Below, piece by piece: positions 18,838 through 29,608 of a stretch of DNA of 64,000 bases. The notes below the pieces were generated by a model. It did not search any database, was not told the DNA's origin, and saw only the letters and a program-made list of their open reading frames with translations. Positions within the stretch are counted from its first letter, which is position 1. Every line of letters begins with the position of its first letter. This DNA is from Heliopora coerulea (lineage: Eukaryota > Cnidaria > Anthozoa > Scleralcyonacea > Helioporidae): contig JASJOG010000316.1 of the NCBI GenBank assembly GCA_030142905.1, positions 62,001 through 126,000 of the forward strand, given 5' to 3'. Position numbers and translations under genes: made by a program.

Positions 18838-21668
18838 CAGTGCTGCCACTCGTAGGGGGATTCCCCTACAGTAGGGGAATTTAGCAATCTGTAGGTGGTA
18901 GGGGAAACCTACGGGGAAAACTGCAAAATATAGGGGGATTGTAGGGGGGAAAAAATCTTCTTGAGATGAGATTGTCTGCCCTCATTTCTTGCGAAAAATA
19001 GTTTACTTTTCCTGTGTTCTCACCACTTGACAAGTGCAAGTAATAGAATCTTTCCTCCGGCTCATCTTGTGGCCTTATATGGCAATAGATCGATCAACAT
19101 AAATTCTTTAACCGTGAGTCATCACTAATCTGGTATGTGCACGTGGTCACCTCAGTAAGTTACACTTCACAGCCCAGGTCTTTTTCCTTTAAGTTTTCAC
19201 AGTACTGTAGATCAGTCCAAGTGACAACATAGCAGTAGGCAATGCCGAAAGTAAACGAAAAAAAGTATCGGGCTCAGAAATATCGCAGAGAATGGGAGAA
19301 AGAAAGTTGGGCAAGTGATTGGCTGTCCATTTCCAAACGTGTAGCTGGCAAAGCATATTGTTCGCTTTGCGACAAAGATCTTGTGGCCGGGAAATCAGAA
19401 TTGATTGGCCATGCAAAATCGTCCGGTCACATTCACCAGAGCAAGACTTTCAAAGACAGCTGCTATATGAGGGCCTTTCTCACCACAACTAACATATCAA
19501 CGATCAAAGCCGAGCTGAATACCGTTGCCCTAATAGCCAGGAAGAACATTCCTTTCAATGTGCTTGACCAGCTCACAGCAACTTTGCACCACATTGCCGA
19601 CGACTCAAAATCCGTAAAAGATATGACGTGCAATCGGACGAAAGGAACTTACTTACTGACCGAGTGCCTCTCTATGTATGCGCATGAGAATCTGGTGGGG
19701 AATATCAAAGCTGCGAAAGGAATTTCGATCCTCTGCGATAAAGCTACTGATGTTTCGATGAAAAAAATGTTTTGCGTAAATGTGCGATTTCTCCCATCAG
19801 ATTCTTCTGAACCTGTCACTAAGCTTTACCGCTTACTGCCAGTCGAAGATGGAAAGGCCGATGGTTTGTTCGAGTCCCTGCGAGCGGCGTTGGAAGAGGA
19901 TGGAATTTCGTGGGACAGAGTTGTCGGGTATGCATCTGACGGAGAGAACCTTATGCAAGGCCAGAACAATTCTTTCCTCACCAGAATGAAAGAAATGGTT
20001 CCCGATCTCTTCGTGCTGAAATGTTTTTGCCATTCGTTTCACCTTGTCGCTGAACATGCCTGTGCTGCCCAGTGCCCTATCAAAAACCGCCGATCAACTC
20101 GTTCACGACGTCTACAACTATTTTAAGAATCCACCAAACCGCCAGATGAGCTACGAAGATTTTCATGCTTTCGTGCAATGCGAGCCACACAAGATTTTAA
20201 AGCCTTGCCAAACAAGATGGCTTTCGGTGGCCCAGTGCGTCAATCGCATTTTACAACAGTGGACGGCTCTCGAGCTGTTCTTTGTCTCCGAAGCCGCTGA
20301 AACGAAGTCTTCCACCACCGAGAGAATCCTCAACGCTCTCCGATCTCCATATGTGAAAGCCACGTTAGAGTTCACGGATTACGTCCTCGGAGATTTAACA
20401 GGCTTAAACAAGTTGTTTCAATCAGACAGATTCAAGCTGCACCGATTGCTGCCCGAGGTTGAGCGTGTCGTTCGCATGTTTTCGCAAAACTTCATGGCTA
20501 AGCCAAACCGGTCCATAGAGTTTGCCAACATCAACGTTGATGACGAATCTAAATGGCTGTCTTTGGATAAGGTCTATCCTGGCATCGCTGCGACTGAGAC
20601 CTTGGCAGAAATGAGGCCGCACGAAAGGGAGAGCTTCCTATCGCGTTGCCGCAACTGGTACAAGGAGGCAATTCGCCAGATGCAGAAGCGTATCGACCTG
20701 CCCCGTCCAATCTTGGAAGCCTTCGTCTATGTTGACCACATGGCCGTCGTGAAAGGGAAGGCTGAGGTGAAATCCGCTGGCGTATTGGCATCCAAACTTC
20801 CAAAGCGACTTTCCCAATCCTGCGGGGTGCAAACCATCGACCGTCAGTGGCGTTCCCTGTTGGTCGACGATGACGTCAAAAATGGTGGATGGGAAGCCAG
20901 AACGACACACGAATTTTGGCAAGCCATGGCCGACGTAGAGGCATACAAGGAATCAGCAACTTTTATGCTTGAAATCACAGCGTTACCCCAGAGCACGGCG
21001 GTTGTAGAGAGGACATTTTCAAAGCTGAACAACAACAAGACGAAATTGAGAAATGCCTTGGGTGTTCGCACAATGGAAGCGATAGTGAAGGTGAGTGAGG
21101 AATTTCCCTGCAATTTCGAATCAAATAAACGTCTTGCTGAGCTCCATTCAAAGGCAAGAGTCAACTACATGAAAAAATACACAGACCAAGAGCGCAAAAC
21201 TGTGGAAGACAATTTTTGACATTTGCTGGCATGGTGAACTGAACTGTTTAAACCTGAGTTGATTGTAGAAAAACTGTTTAAACCTGAGTTGATTGTAGCC
21301 TAATTAGATTGTTAATGTAAACTTTGTTATGTATTTATTAGATTTTCAATGTAAACTTTGTTGTGTTAATTATAGTAATGTTAATGTTGCACTGAATACA
21401 ATAAACCGTTATCAATTGAACCTGAGGTCAGTACGGGAAATTACTTTGCTTGAATTTGTACAGGTTCGACCGTTCGAGACAACCTGACAACCTTGTACCC
21501 AGGGCCTTCTCTTGTATTGGCCGCGAGGTCCGACGTAGGTGTATAGTAGGGGGATATAGTGCTGCGTAGGGGAAAGTAGGGGAAAATCAGAGAAATGGTC
21601 GTAGGGGGATGTAGGGGGAAAATGAATGTTTAGTAGGGGAAATATGCAGAGATAGAGTGGCAGCACTG
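18838..21668 (+). mobile_element. hAT transposon with intact ends and target duplication
   Basis: Terminal inverted repeats CAGTGCTGCCACTC (18838-18851) and GAGTGGCAGCACTG (21655-21668) are perfect over 14 bp. An 8-bp target duplication GAGATAGA flanks both ends (18830-18837 and 21669-21676), as expected for hAT. Both subterminal regions are dense in GTAGGGGGA or GTAGGGGAA words (18855-18950 and 21540-21645). One transposase gene lies inside. Confidence 0.95.
19242..21219 (+). pseudogene. hAT transposase, one frameshift
   Basis: Frame one runs from ATG 19242 and has an N-terminal C2H2/BED-like finger (YCSLCDKDL...HAKSSGH, residues about 46-68), the first catalytic Asp region ILCDKATD (about 165), the second in GYASDGENL (about 229), and CFCHSFHLVAEHAC (about 260). 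Near 20070 the reading moves by one base to the frame that ends at 21219. The second part carries KILKPCQTRWLSV, the all-alpha insertion, and the dimerisation region LPQSTAVVERTFSKLNNNK with the catalytic Glu. Apart from this frameshift it looks complete, about 650 residues in all, so the copy is young. It acts by cut-and-paste DNA transposition. Confidence 0.9.
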
Positions 21669-21676
21669 GAGATAGA

Positions 21677-21821
21677 AAAGAGAACTTTTGACAGTCGAGA
21701 GAAGCGCTTGGCCCTGAGCCTTCGTGAAGCTTTTTCACCAGCAATAAAAGACATTCTTAACAAACCCTAACTTGTAAACTTTCGTGTTGCTGCTAAGCAT
21801 TGCGCGTGGCGACTTGCTACA
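21677..21821 (+). repeat. Partial 5' LTR of a Ty3/Gypsy element
   Basis: An AATAAA lies at 21742-21747. The segment ends just before a primer binding site. The upstream part of the LTR appears to have been split by the hAT insertion or lost. The matching 3' LTR is absent because the element is truncated. Confidence 0.45.
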
Positions 21822-21846
21822 TAATTGGCACCTCCGACGGAATTCG
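21822..21846 (+). promoter_or_regulatory. tRNA primer binding site of the Gypsy element
   Basis: TTGGCACCTCCGACGGAATT followed by CGAAC is complementary to a tRNA 3' end including CCA, acceptor arm and part of the T-loop (GTTCGA). This is the expected minus-strand priming site next to the LTR. Confidence 0.5.
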
Positions 21847-21878
21847 AACGAGTAGAGTTAGGGTGTTGTTCTTCGACC

Positions 21879-23000
21879 ATGGAATTTATGGCGGAAGAAA
21901 AGTTGGAGATCGAGAAGAATAGAATTGTGACCATCCTGAGAAATAACGGATCGTCTGAAGGCCTGACTATCCTACAGTTAACAGAAGGGTATGAAGCGCG
22001 ACACAAGTGTGGAATCACGTGTTACAAAGAAGCCTTTGTTTCCCTCGAAGCGTTTTTAAAATACGCCTGCGGGGTAAACATCTCTGATGGAAAACTCTGT
22101 TTATCGACGTGTTCCACAAGAAATATGCTCTCGGATGGAAAACCGCTTGGCGAAAGTGCGTCTTCGGCTTTACACTTGGTATCAAAACTGCAGTTTTCTC
22201 TAGTCTTCGAATTGTGTGACGGAGATAAAAGCAAAGGAGTTCCTTGCAAGGTTTGGTGATTCGAAGTAGATTCTGCCATGAAAGGAGCATTATATCCCGA
22301 TGAAGTGATTTTAGAACAAATCCGACGTTCGCTACAAGGAGAAGCGGAAACTAAACTTGTTGGGCTAGGTTTGGGAAGTCGTGCGAATTGCTTTTGGAGA
22401 AGCTCGATCAGTTTTTACAGTGATGTTGGTGCGGCAACAGGCGACGAATTATTGACTAAAGCGTACCAGCTGAAGCAAGGAGAAAAGGAGGAGGTCGCGG
22501 CCTTTGCGTCAAGATTGTATAACGGCGTCCGTTGGGCAACACGAAAAGGAACAGATCTCCTTCCTGATGACGAAACAGTCGAAAGGCAACTGCGAATGTT
22601 TTTCCTGGGGAGGGATAAAAGAATCGGTTAAAGATCAAGCTCGCCACAAAGGACAACTGCAAAACGTTCGCAGAGTTAATAACAGTTGCAAGGTATGGAG
22701 AGAAGAAACTGGGTTGGACTCAGCCCTCAAGGAAAATAGTGCGAGCAAACCAAGCCGTTTGCCATGAATCTGGCCAGAAATCACCGCCTCAGCCGTCTCA
22801 TGCCGAGACAAAACCAGCGTGGATAACTGAGGTTTGTAGTGCCATGGCGAGGGAAGTCAGAGAGGATGTAAAGGACCAAATAAAGCCAGCAGACGTAAAG
22901 AACAAAGGAAACGATCAACAACGTCAGAGAGATCGGTCATCTGAATTACCAAAGTGCTATCGCTGTGGACAAGTTGGTCATGTTCATATTGGGTGTCGAA
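21879..23000 (+). pseudogene. Gypsy gag with CCHC zinc knuckle, broken
   Basis: A frame with ATG at 21879 is followed, after frame changes, by a capsid-like region at 22278-22631 (EQIRRSLQGEAETKLVGLG, SFYSDVGAATGDELL, LKQGEKEEVAAFASRL), which resembles Gypsy/PNMA-type gag. A CCHC knuckle CYRCGQVGHVHIGC lies at 22954-22996. At least two frame shifts separate the parts. Confidence 0.75.
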
Positions 23001-23029
23001 GCACTCCCGCAAAAACAAGCCGGCGGGAA

Positions 23030-23640
23030 ACGGACGAGGGTTTCTGCCAAGGGGTAACCAGAGGTCCTAAGTACAGGAATGCATGCCCCTTGCACAGATC
23101 AATTAGCAAATGTTCTAAAGGAGCTAATCGGTGATGCAACCGAAGCTGTGGCATTCGTTAACGAACACGCCTGTCTTGCTTTGCTCGACACTGGTAGCCA
23201 GATTACATCAATTGCCAAGTCTTTTTATGGCAGACATTTATCTGACCAACCGATTCAGCACGTTGAGGACATTGTGCGTGTTATTGGAGCTGGTGGGATC
23301 GAAGCTTCATTGCTTGGCTACGTAACAATAGACGTGGGTTTTCCAAAGGACAAAATGGGAGCTGAAGGACTTTTGAAGACTTTAGCGCTAGTTGTTCCGA
23401 ATAACAACTATAACCAAAGAGTACCAGTCATCATTGGGACTAACCTGGTTAAGCAATGCATGGATGAGTGTCAACGAGTTGCGGGACAAAGGTTCCTTGA
23501 AACTGCCAATATTTCATCTAAATGGAAACGAATTTACTAATTTGTCCAATCGCAAGAACGATTTACCAACCGACACGAGAATAGTACCGTTTCCGAGGAG
23601 GGAGATGACCCCAGTAGTTTATTTGACTTGGACGACACAC
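23030..23640 (+). pseudogene. Gypsy retropepsin region
   Basis: The frame around 23079-23540 contains LALLDTGSQITSIAKSF with the DTG active site at about 23185-23200, and further on VPVIIGTNLVK, the usual C-terminal element of Gypsy proteases (I-x-G-x-x-L). The frame closes at 23540. It is joined to the RT only through other frames. Confidence 0.75.
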
Positions 23641-23770
23641 CACTGAGTACAGAACAAAAGGAAAGAACATTTGCCTTGCTAAAGAAAATGTCACACGTGT
23701 TCGTGAGAGACCAAAACAACCTTGGCTGTGCTGAAGCGGCTGGACACGAGATACACTTGACCGGTAATGT

Positions 23771-23927
23771 CCAGACGCGTAGCCAGCTAGATAATTGGGG
23801 GGCCCTTATTCATATATTCGTGTTCTGCAATATTCATTTCCTTTGAAATCGATTGTTTTTACAGTCTGTGAACACGAATATATGAATAAGGCCCCCCCCA
23901 CAATTGTCGAGCTGGCTACGCGTCTGG
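23771..23927. mobile_element. MITE 1 in the Gypsy element
   Basis: Terminal inverted repeats of about 55 bp start CCAGACGCGTAGCCAGCT and end AGCTGGCTACGCGTCTGG. TAATGT is present on both sides (23765-23770 and 23928-23933) as a target duplication. It is a 157-bp hairpin with no ORF and interrupts the protease-RT spacer. Confidence 0.8.
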
Positions 23928-23939
23928 TAATGTTCCATC

Positions 23940-25030
23940 ACGGAAACCCAGCAGAAGAGTACCACCAGGGCGGTTGGACGAGTTTAAAGAAGCAGTGGAA
24001 AAGATGCTATCGTCCGGAGTGATCAGAGAATCAAAGAGTCAGTATGCGTCACCGGTGGTACTGGTGCGTAAGAAAGGCGATAACCTAAGCGTTTGTGTCG
24101 ATTTCCGAAAGATAAATGCCAAAACCATCAGGGATGGCTACCCCGTCCCGCGAATCTCGGACACACTCGAAGCTCTCCAGGGCGCACATTGGTTCTGCTC
24201 TCTAGATCTCCAGAGTGGTTATCTCCAAGTTGGTATGGCTGAGAAAGATAAACCTAAGACGGCGATGACAACCCCTTTTGGGTTGTTCGAGTTCTACCAC
24301 ACGCCCTTCGGTCTGACCAATGCTCCCGCGACTTTCCAATGGTTAATGGAGAGATGCTTGGCTGGTCTTAACCTGAAAATCTGTCTCGCCTGTCTGGATG
24401 ACGTTATAGTTTTCGCCAGGACCTTTGACGAAATGTTGGAGAGACTTGAAGCTGTTCTCAAGCGTCTTGAAGAACACGGTTTAAAGTTGAAGCCCTCTAA
24501 AACCCCGTTTACACAGTAATATTTTGGGCACGGCACGGCAAATTAGCCGTGCCGACACCTAGATATACAGAGGGTACTCAGCACGGCTAAATTTTCAGGC
24601 ACGGGTACCAAATTTTAAGTAGTCCGCACCGTTTACACGGTGAAAATCACCCGTGCCAAAATTTTAGCCATGCAGTGCCCAAAATATCAGCAGTGTAAAC
24701 GGGGTTTAAGTGCCAGTTATTCCAGACGAAGCTCACTAATCCGGGGCACGTCGTATCTGAGGATGGGGTCGAACCAGACCCTCAGAAGATTTCGGCATTA
24801 CCGAAATGGCTAGAAAATCCAACAACAACTCAAAAGGAACTGCAAATCTTCCTGGGCTTCGCCGGCTACTATCGGCACTTTGTTGAGGGGTTTGCCACAA
24901 TTGCTGCGCCCTTAGGTCAGATGATTAGGCAACCCAAGGCTAATGAAACCCATGGTAAAACCAAACCTCCACCATTTCAGTGGACTGAAGCTTGCCAAGG
25001 TGCGTTTAAATTGCGAAACTATCAACACCC
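23940..25030 (+). pseudogene. Gypsy reverse transcriptase, interrupted by a MITE
   Basis: The frame 23974-24519 covers RT blocks 1-6: VDFRKINAKTIRDGYPVP, SLDLQSGYLQVGM, FGLTNAPATFQWLM and CLDDVIVF (YLDD equivalent). A 206-bp MITE cuts the frame at 24501. RT continues after it at about 24707 with GHVVSEDGVEPDPQKISAL and LGFAGYYRHFVEGFA. Catalytic Asp residues are still present. Confidence 0.9.
24501..24706. mobile_element. MITE 2 in the Gypsy RT (Harbinger-like target)
   Basis: Ends AACCCCGTTTACAC and GTGTAAACGGGGTT are inverted, with a second inverted block around TATTTTGGGCAC. TAA flanks both sides (24498-24500 and 24707-24709), the TWA target type of PIF/Harbinger elements. The RT reading resumes right after it. 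Confidence 0.8.
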
Positions 25031-25036
25031 CCTGTC

Positions 25037-25438
25037 ATGGCGTTTCCTGATTTCAATCTTCACACCGACGTTTCAGGCGTAGGCCTCGGAGCCGTCCTCT
25101 ATCAAATGCAGAATGGAAAACAACGCGTTCTTGCATATGGGAGCCGTTCCATTAGCCACTCCGAACGGCGATACTGCGCCTATCGTCGAGAGTTTCTCTC
25201 CTTGAAGTGGGCTGTCACCGAGAAGTTTCGATCGTACTTGTATGGACGAAAGTTCCACGTCATCACAGATAGTAACCCGTTGACTTACCTGCTAACATCA
25301 GCAAAGCTCAGTGCAACCGACCACCGTTGGCTATCCAATTTGTCGACCTACGATTTCACAATCACCTACCGGGCGGAAAAGTCTTGTAGAGATGCAGATG
25401 GTCTGTCCAGGATGCCCCAGGAACCAGAAACGGATTAA
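25037..25438 (+). pseudogene. Gypsy RNase H domain
   Basis: The reading contains LHTDVSGVGLGAVLYQ, YGSRSISHSERRY, EFLSLKWAVTEKFRSYLYG, VITDSNPLTYLL, then RDADGLSRMP and a stop. This is the Ty3/Gypsy RT-linked RNase H with its Asp and Glu residues intact. Confidence 0.9.
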
Positions 25439-25599
25439 CTAGAAAACGACCGGACATCTGATTCAGATTACCTCAAACCTTTTGTGGAGAAATTATACCC
25501 ACCAGAAACAGACCCGGTCCGTGTCTGTACCATGAACGAGGTCGAGGCCATCACATAGACAACAACCCTGACGTTAAAAGGGAGAATACTTGCCCTGTC

Positions 25600-26115
25600 G
25601 TGGAGATATTAGGTCTTCAAGCAACCGCTCTTGAAGCAATCTCTGCCGAGTCAAATGTATCCCATCCAGAAACAGGTTTAGGTATGATGTCAGCAGTTGA
25701 ATGGCGCCAGCTTCAAACTGAAGATCCAGCAATTGGTCGAGTGATCGAGATCTTACAAGACCGAGATAACACCATGACTGAGAAGGATCCTGCAGTTAAC
25801 CGTTTGTTAAAGGAGAAACATAGATTCGTGTTCCGTAACGAAATCCTTTTTCGACAACGAGTCATTGATGGCACAGAGGTGTTCCAACTGGTATTGCCAA
25901 GTGATTAGCGACTGCGTGTCCTCCGTGGTCTTCACGATCCACGTGCTCCACTCGTCCCGATCTTAGCAACTGATCCCCTGGAGCTCCTTGCTATTGTTTT
26001 TCTCAGCTTAGAAAAAGGGAAGGGGGAGTATGAAAATGTGTTGGTCGTAACTGACAGTTTCACGAAATATTCCCGGGCGTTCCCGACCCGAAACCTCTTC
26101 AGCTTTATTAATTCA
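25600..26115 (+). pseudogene. Gypsy integrase, truncated
   Basis: About 25690-25908 gives the region before the zinc finger (WRQLQTEDPAIGRVIEIL, LLKEKHRFVFRNEILFRQ). The HHCC finger is almost entirely deleted after LHDPRAPLV. The start of the catalytic core remains (DPLELLAIVFLSLEK, then VLVVTDSFTKYSRAFPTRN), but the first catalytic Asp is replaced by Val. The element then ends abruptly and unrelated virus-like sequence begins. Confidence 0.8.
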
Positions 26116-26180
26116 GGCCTATCTATCGAAGAGCAAGATTAATAGCTACTTATAAATTAGCAAATTTGCGAGCTCCATCT

Positions 26181-26820
26181 ATGAAAGAAACTGCAATGAG
26201 ATCAAAAGCTATATGCGAGGGTTCCCCTTCGATCAAAGTTTTTCTATCAGACCTGAAGCTAATCGACGACATTATCTCGTACAGTGCTCCATCAATGGCC
26301 AGCAGTTTTTCCAAGAAATACGACAAAGTATATACCTGGTAGAGTACATGGACGAAATTGAGCTCAATGACCTGGATAAGAATAGAGAAGAGGAGGAGAG
26401 AAGTGAGGAGATGGAAGAAACGGGCTTTGGGAGAAGCGACGAAGGAGATTCATTGGACAACTTGGATTGGCTGGCAAATAAGGGAAAGCCAGCGAAGGTC
26501 ATCGGAAAAATGTTTGGTGGTGAAGAGAATTACTACAAAGTAAGAAGCATCGGATTCTTGTTTGATGATGTTCTTTTGTTAGAACCAGAGTGTACCAACT
26601 TCAGGTTTATAAAATGGCTGATGGATGAAAAAGGCTTCAAGATCAAGAAAAAGATTAGTCAATGTGGCTTTTTAGTCGACTACGAGTTTTCATACAACAG
26701 AAGGAGATGATGGAGACAATATATGGAACATAACCAGAGTATTTAAGACGACGGATGGGGATTTGGTAAATCCAGTAGATTTCGCAGTAGCAAGAACCGA
26801 TATAAGAGAATTCTACGACT
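26181..26820 (+). pseudogene. Unknown protein, first gene of virus-like module, frameshifted
   Basis: Two frames join. One from ATG 26181 begins MKETAMRSKAICEGSPSIKV and includes KLIDDIISYSAPSMASSFSK. The other runs to 26707 with an acidic stretch and then KVRSIGFLFDDVLLLEPE, MDEKGFKIKKKISQCGF. A third frame continues DGDNIWNITRVFKTTDGD and DFAVARTDIREFYDYW. I do not recognise the family. Its position ahead of capsid-like and ATPase genes suggests a structural or accessory viral protein. Confidence 0.45.
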
Positions 26821-26821
26821 A

Positions 26822-27118
26822 TTGGAGAAAACAAGAGTTAAACAGAGTTTTGAAGAGAAAGCAGGATTGGCCACCAAGTTTGGTTTGTCAGTCATCGCTC
26901 TGATCGCCGGTCTTGCGTTGGGTTTGAAAAGGAGTGGCAACGATATAATTCACGCTGGTGCGAAGCCAAAACCAATAAAGCCAGGAGGGAAGGTCAAAGC
27001 ATGGAGAAAAATAGAAAACATCGCCAAAAAGACAGCAGGTGGAGGACTTATTTTCATCGGTGATCATATTTACTTTTTCATTGGAAGAACTCTATTATAT
27101 CTTGCCACCAGAAAATAA
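26822..27118 (+). CDS. Small membrane protein of the virus-like module
   Basis: About 98 residues with one strong hydrophobic helix (LSVIALIAGLALGL), a basic Gly/Pro/Lys-rich linker (KPKPIKPGGKVKAWRKI) and a second hydrophobic segment near the C-terminus (GLIFIGDHIYFFIG). The reported start is not an ATG, and the N-terminus probably continues from the preceding gene through a frameshift. Similar small basic membrane proteins occur in Polinton/adintovirus-like elements, but no specific homology is claimed. Confidence 0.4.
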   Translation: MEKTRVKQSFEEKAGLATKFGLSVIALIAGLALGLKRSGNDIIHAGAKPKPIKPGGKVKAWRKIENIAKKTAGGGLIFIGDHIYFFIGRTLLYLATRK

Positions 27119-27123
27119 AATCT

Positions 27124-28378
27124 GTGTTCAAATATATGCAGAAGACAGAACAAAGAATAGCACCAGAATTCAGAAAGCTCAATAAAGTCAGCATTGTTGG
27201 AAAACGAACTTGGCACACAGTTACCTTCAACCCCCATACTGCCAATCCCGGTGAGCAACTTTACATCAGAGTTCCAAGGCTATCAAAAAGTGATTGTTTA
27301 GTGGCAGAGTTTCTTCATCTTCGTTTCGATCTCAAAGTTAGCAACACAAAGAGCCATTTCAACAACAATTTGGCAAAGTTATAGCACAGCCGATTGGAAA
27401 TCAGGTACGCTGGAAAAGTGATATATGACAACTCAAATGAAAGCATCTGGGAGGCGTTCAAAGGCAAATGGTCAAGCAAATCTGAAAGAACCGACCTGAT
27501 AGAGTACGGCATCGGGACACAAAATTGGAGAAAGCTGACATTCAAGGACGACTCCGGTTCATCTTCTGGCGATACAGCAAGAGCAGAGGACGCGTTGATG
27601 TATTTCATTTATGGAACAAAACTTAGGATCAAGCTGTTGGAAGAGAGTGGTCTCTTTGTGCCTAACAGTATGATGAATAACCTTGAATAAATAATTACCT
27701 TACCAGCCAGCACCGACGTTCTGGTTAAACAAAGTGGTCAGGCTCAAGCTGAATACAGTTTGGAAAACTTGGAACTAGAATATGAGACGATAACCGACGA
27801 TGAATTAGCGTCGGAAATCACCTGTATGCTTTCATCTGGAAAATCTCTCGTGTTTGAGCATGTTACAATGTTTAAAAAGATAGCATGGCTAAAGGCTGAC
27901 ACCGTTCAGAACGTGTCAACGTAAATGTGCCACAACGTAAATCAACGTAAATGTGCCACGAAAAAGCATGAGGGAAATTGTTTTGCTTTTTAAACATGAC
28001 AATGCCGATAACGAAGTTTTCCCATACCAAAAAATCTCTCACATTAAAATATCGATGGAGGGAAAACCAAATCAGGTAAACAGCAGAGACTTGAAACAGA
28101 GTCGACTATATGAGGAGGCCTTCAGGTACTTCTCTGAAAAGATGCCTTTCGACACCACCGTGTTTGAAGATACGTTCTGCTTCTACATCGACCTTCGATC
28201 ACATTAGGACAACTCAACGGTGTATGGAAACGGTAAAAAGGTGCTCAGCACTCAGTCCGGAGCTTTACTTGAGTTGACAAAGAGTGCAGCGACGAGTAAG
28301 GAGCATACGATCTACTGTTTCGTCGTGTCTGATGGAATGATCAACTTTATTAACGATCTTCAGAGCATCCAATATTAG
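27124..28378 (+). pseudogene. Major-capsid-like protein, several frameshifts
   Basis: Consecutive frames 27124-27384, 27394-27690, 27690-27950, 27953-28207 and 28208-28378 read as one protein of about 415 residues. It includes TWHTVTFNPHTANPGEQLYI, LEIRYAGKVIYDN, DLIEYGIGTQNWRKL, DDSGSSSGDTARAED, YSLENLELEYETI, NVPRKSMREIVLLF, SRLYEEAFRYF, and ends INDLQSIQY. The pattern (beta-rich, two halves, a neighbouring packaging-type ATPase) fits a double-jelly-roll capsid of a Polinton/adintovirus-like element. This is inference from context and general resemblance. The start codon appears lost (GTG at 27124, first ATG at 27136). Confidence 0.5.
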
Positions 28379-28386
28379 GTAGAATA

Positions 28387-28975
28387 ATGGAACCATCAAC
28401 GATGCTAATTGTAGGACCTTCAGAGTGTGGCAAAACCTTCACGTTACTTCATGAAGTGATAGAGAAAGAAAAACCATTCGACTACATTCTGATTTATGTC
28501 CAACAATTTAGATAAACAAGACTTATTCAGATTGGAAATACAGTACATAAAAACTGACATGGATGTGATTGGCCTTGAAATAGGCTCAGATAAACTGAAC
28601 GTCATTTTGAAACACATGATAGACATTTATTCAGGCTCAAGAACTGTTGTGATCATTGACGATATTACTCGACAGAACAACAAAATAGTCATAACATGCT
28701 TTCATATCTTGGCTATAGTGGTTGGCATCATAACTTTTCGCTGTTCGTTTTTTCACTGAAATTGAATTCGATATCGACAGGCCTAAGAAACAATGCCACA
28801 AAGAGTAATATGTTTTAAAACGCACAATAAAAGAAGCTTAAAAATATTAAGGGAAGAGTTCTTTGCCTACTTGGACATTGATGCCGCTGAGCGAAGCCTA
28901 TTAGATGAGCTAAATAAAGGGAGATATATCGATGTGAAACTAAAAGGCGATGGTCCTTTGTATGTGATCCGCTAA
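28387..28975 (+). pseudogene. Packaging-type ATPase, frameshifted
   Basis: From ATG 28387 the protein starts MEPSTMLIVGPSECGKTFTL with a Walker A motif (GPSECGKT). Another frame (28496-28690) carries SGSRTVVIIDDITRQ, a Walker B motif (hydrophobic run then DD). The last frame (28793-28975) ends DGPLYVIR. The order and size, about 195 residues, fit the FtsK/A32-like genome-packaging ATPases of Polinton-like viruses. It lies directly after the capsid-like gene. Confidence 0.6.
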
Positions 28976-29002
28976 AATAGAACATTTGGTATATCAGCAG
29001 TG

Positions 29003-29563
29003 ATGCCAAAACGCAAGAAAACTGAGTATATCAACGATTTGGTGAAAGAATTTGATAACGCAAATGAGGAAATAAAAGAGGCAATCGAAAAGGATCCAAT
29101 AAAAGAGGTCACTGAGGAATATAAGGATGAGACCAATAAAAGAAGATCAGAGTTAATCAGGTTATCGGAAGACGGCGAAATAGATCAGTCGGTCAAATAC
29201 ATTAAAAAAGTTTCGGCTAAGATCGTCGGTGAACTTTACCGTGAATACGAAAAAAGACGAATGCAGAAAGCAAATGAATTTTTGACTGATCTAGACATAA
29301 GCAAGTTCTCCGGGTTAATTGGTAGCCTAGTTGCTGCTGCTGAAGACCCTAAGGAAATGGAAAAGGACCTTACCAAAGACAAGCAATTAAAAAGAGACGT
29401 CAAAAATATAATCTCTTCAATCACACCTTACTTGCCACATATCGGCCTCCTTTCTGGTGGGGTAACAATTGGAAAGCACGTCTCAAAGCATATGTATAAC
29501 AAAGTAGCGGAAAACATGGCTAAAGAGCCTATCCTCGACAACAATGAAGAGTCATCAGAGTAA
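29003..29563 (+). CDS. Intact charged coiled-coil protein of the virus-like module
   Basis: An uninterrupted ORF of 186 residues from ATG 29003. It is rich in Glu and Lys with long predicted helices (KEFDNANEEIKEAIEKD, GELYREYEKRRMQKANEF), a small hydrophobic segment (SGLIGSLVAAAED) and a Gly-rich hydrophobic region near the C-terminus (HIGLLSGGVTIGKH). I do not recognise the family. It is one of the two intact genes of the module. Confidence 0.55.
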   Translation: MPKRKKTEYINDLVKEFDNANEEIKEAIEKDPIKEVTEEYKDETNKRRSELIRLSEDGEIDQSVKYIKKVSAKIVGELYREYEKRRMQKANEFLTDLDISKFSGLIGSLVAAAEDPKEMEKDLTKDKQLKRDVKNIISSITPYLPHIGLLSGGVTIGKHVSKHMYNKVAENMAKEPILDNNEESSE

Positions 29564-29608
29564 AACTTTCATGTTAATTCCAATTGTCCCGAACTGGAAT
29601 AAGTGGAA

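Noticed and set aside
20549..21164. Minus-strand ORFs opposite the hAT transposase
   Set aside because: Shadows of the real plus-strand coding frame.
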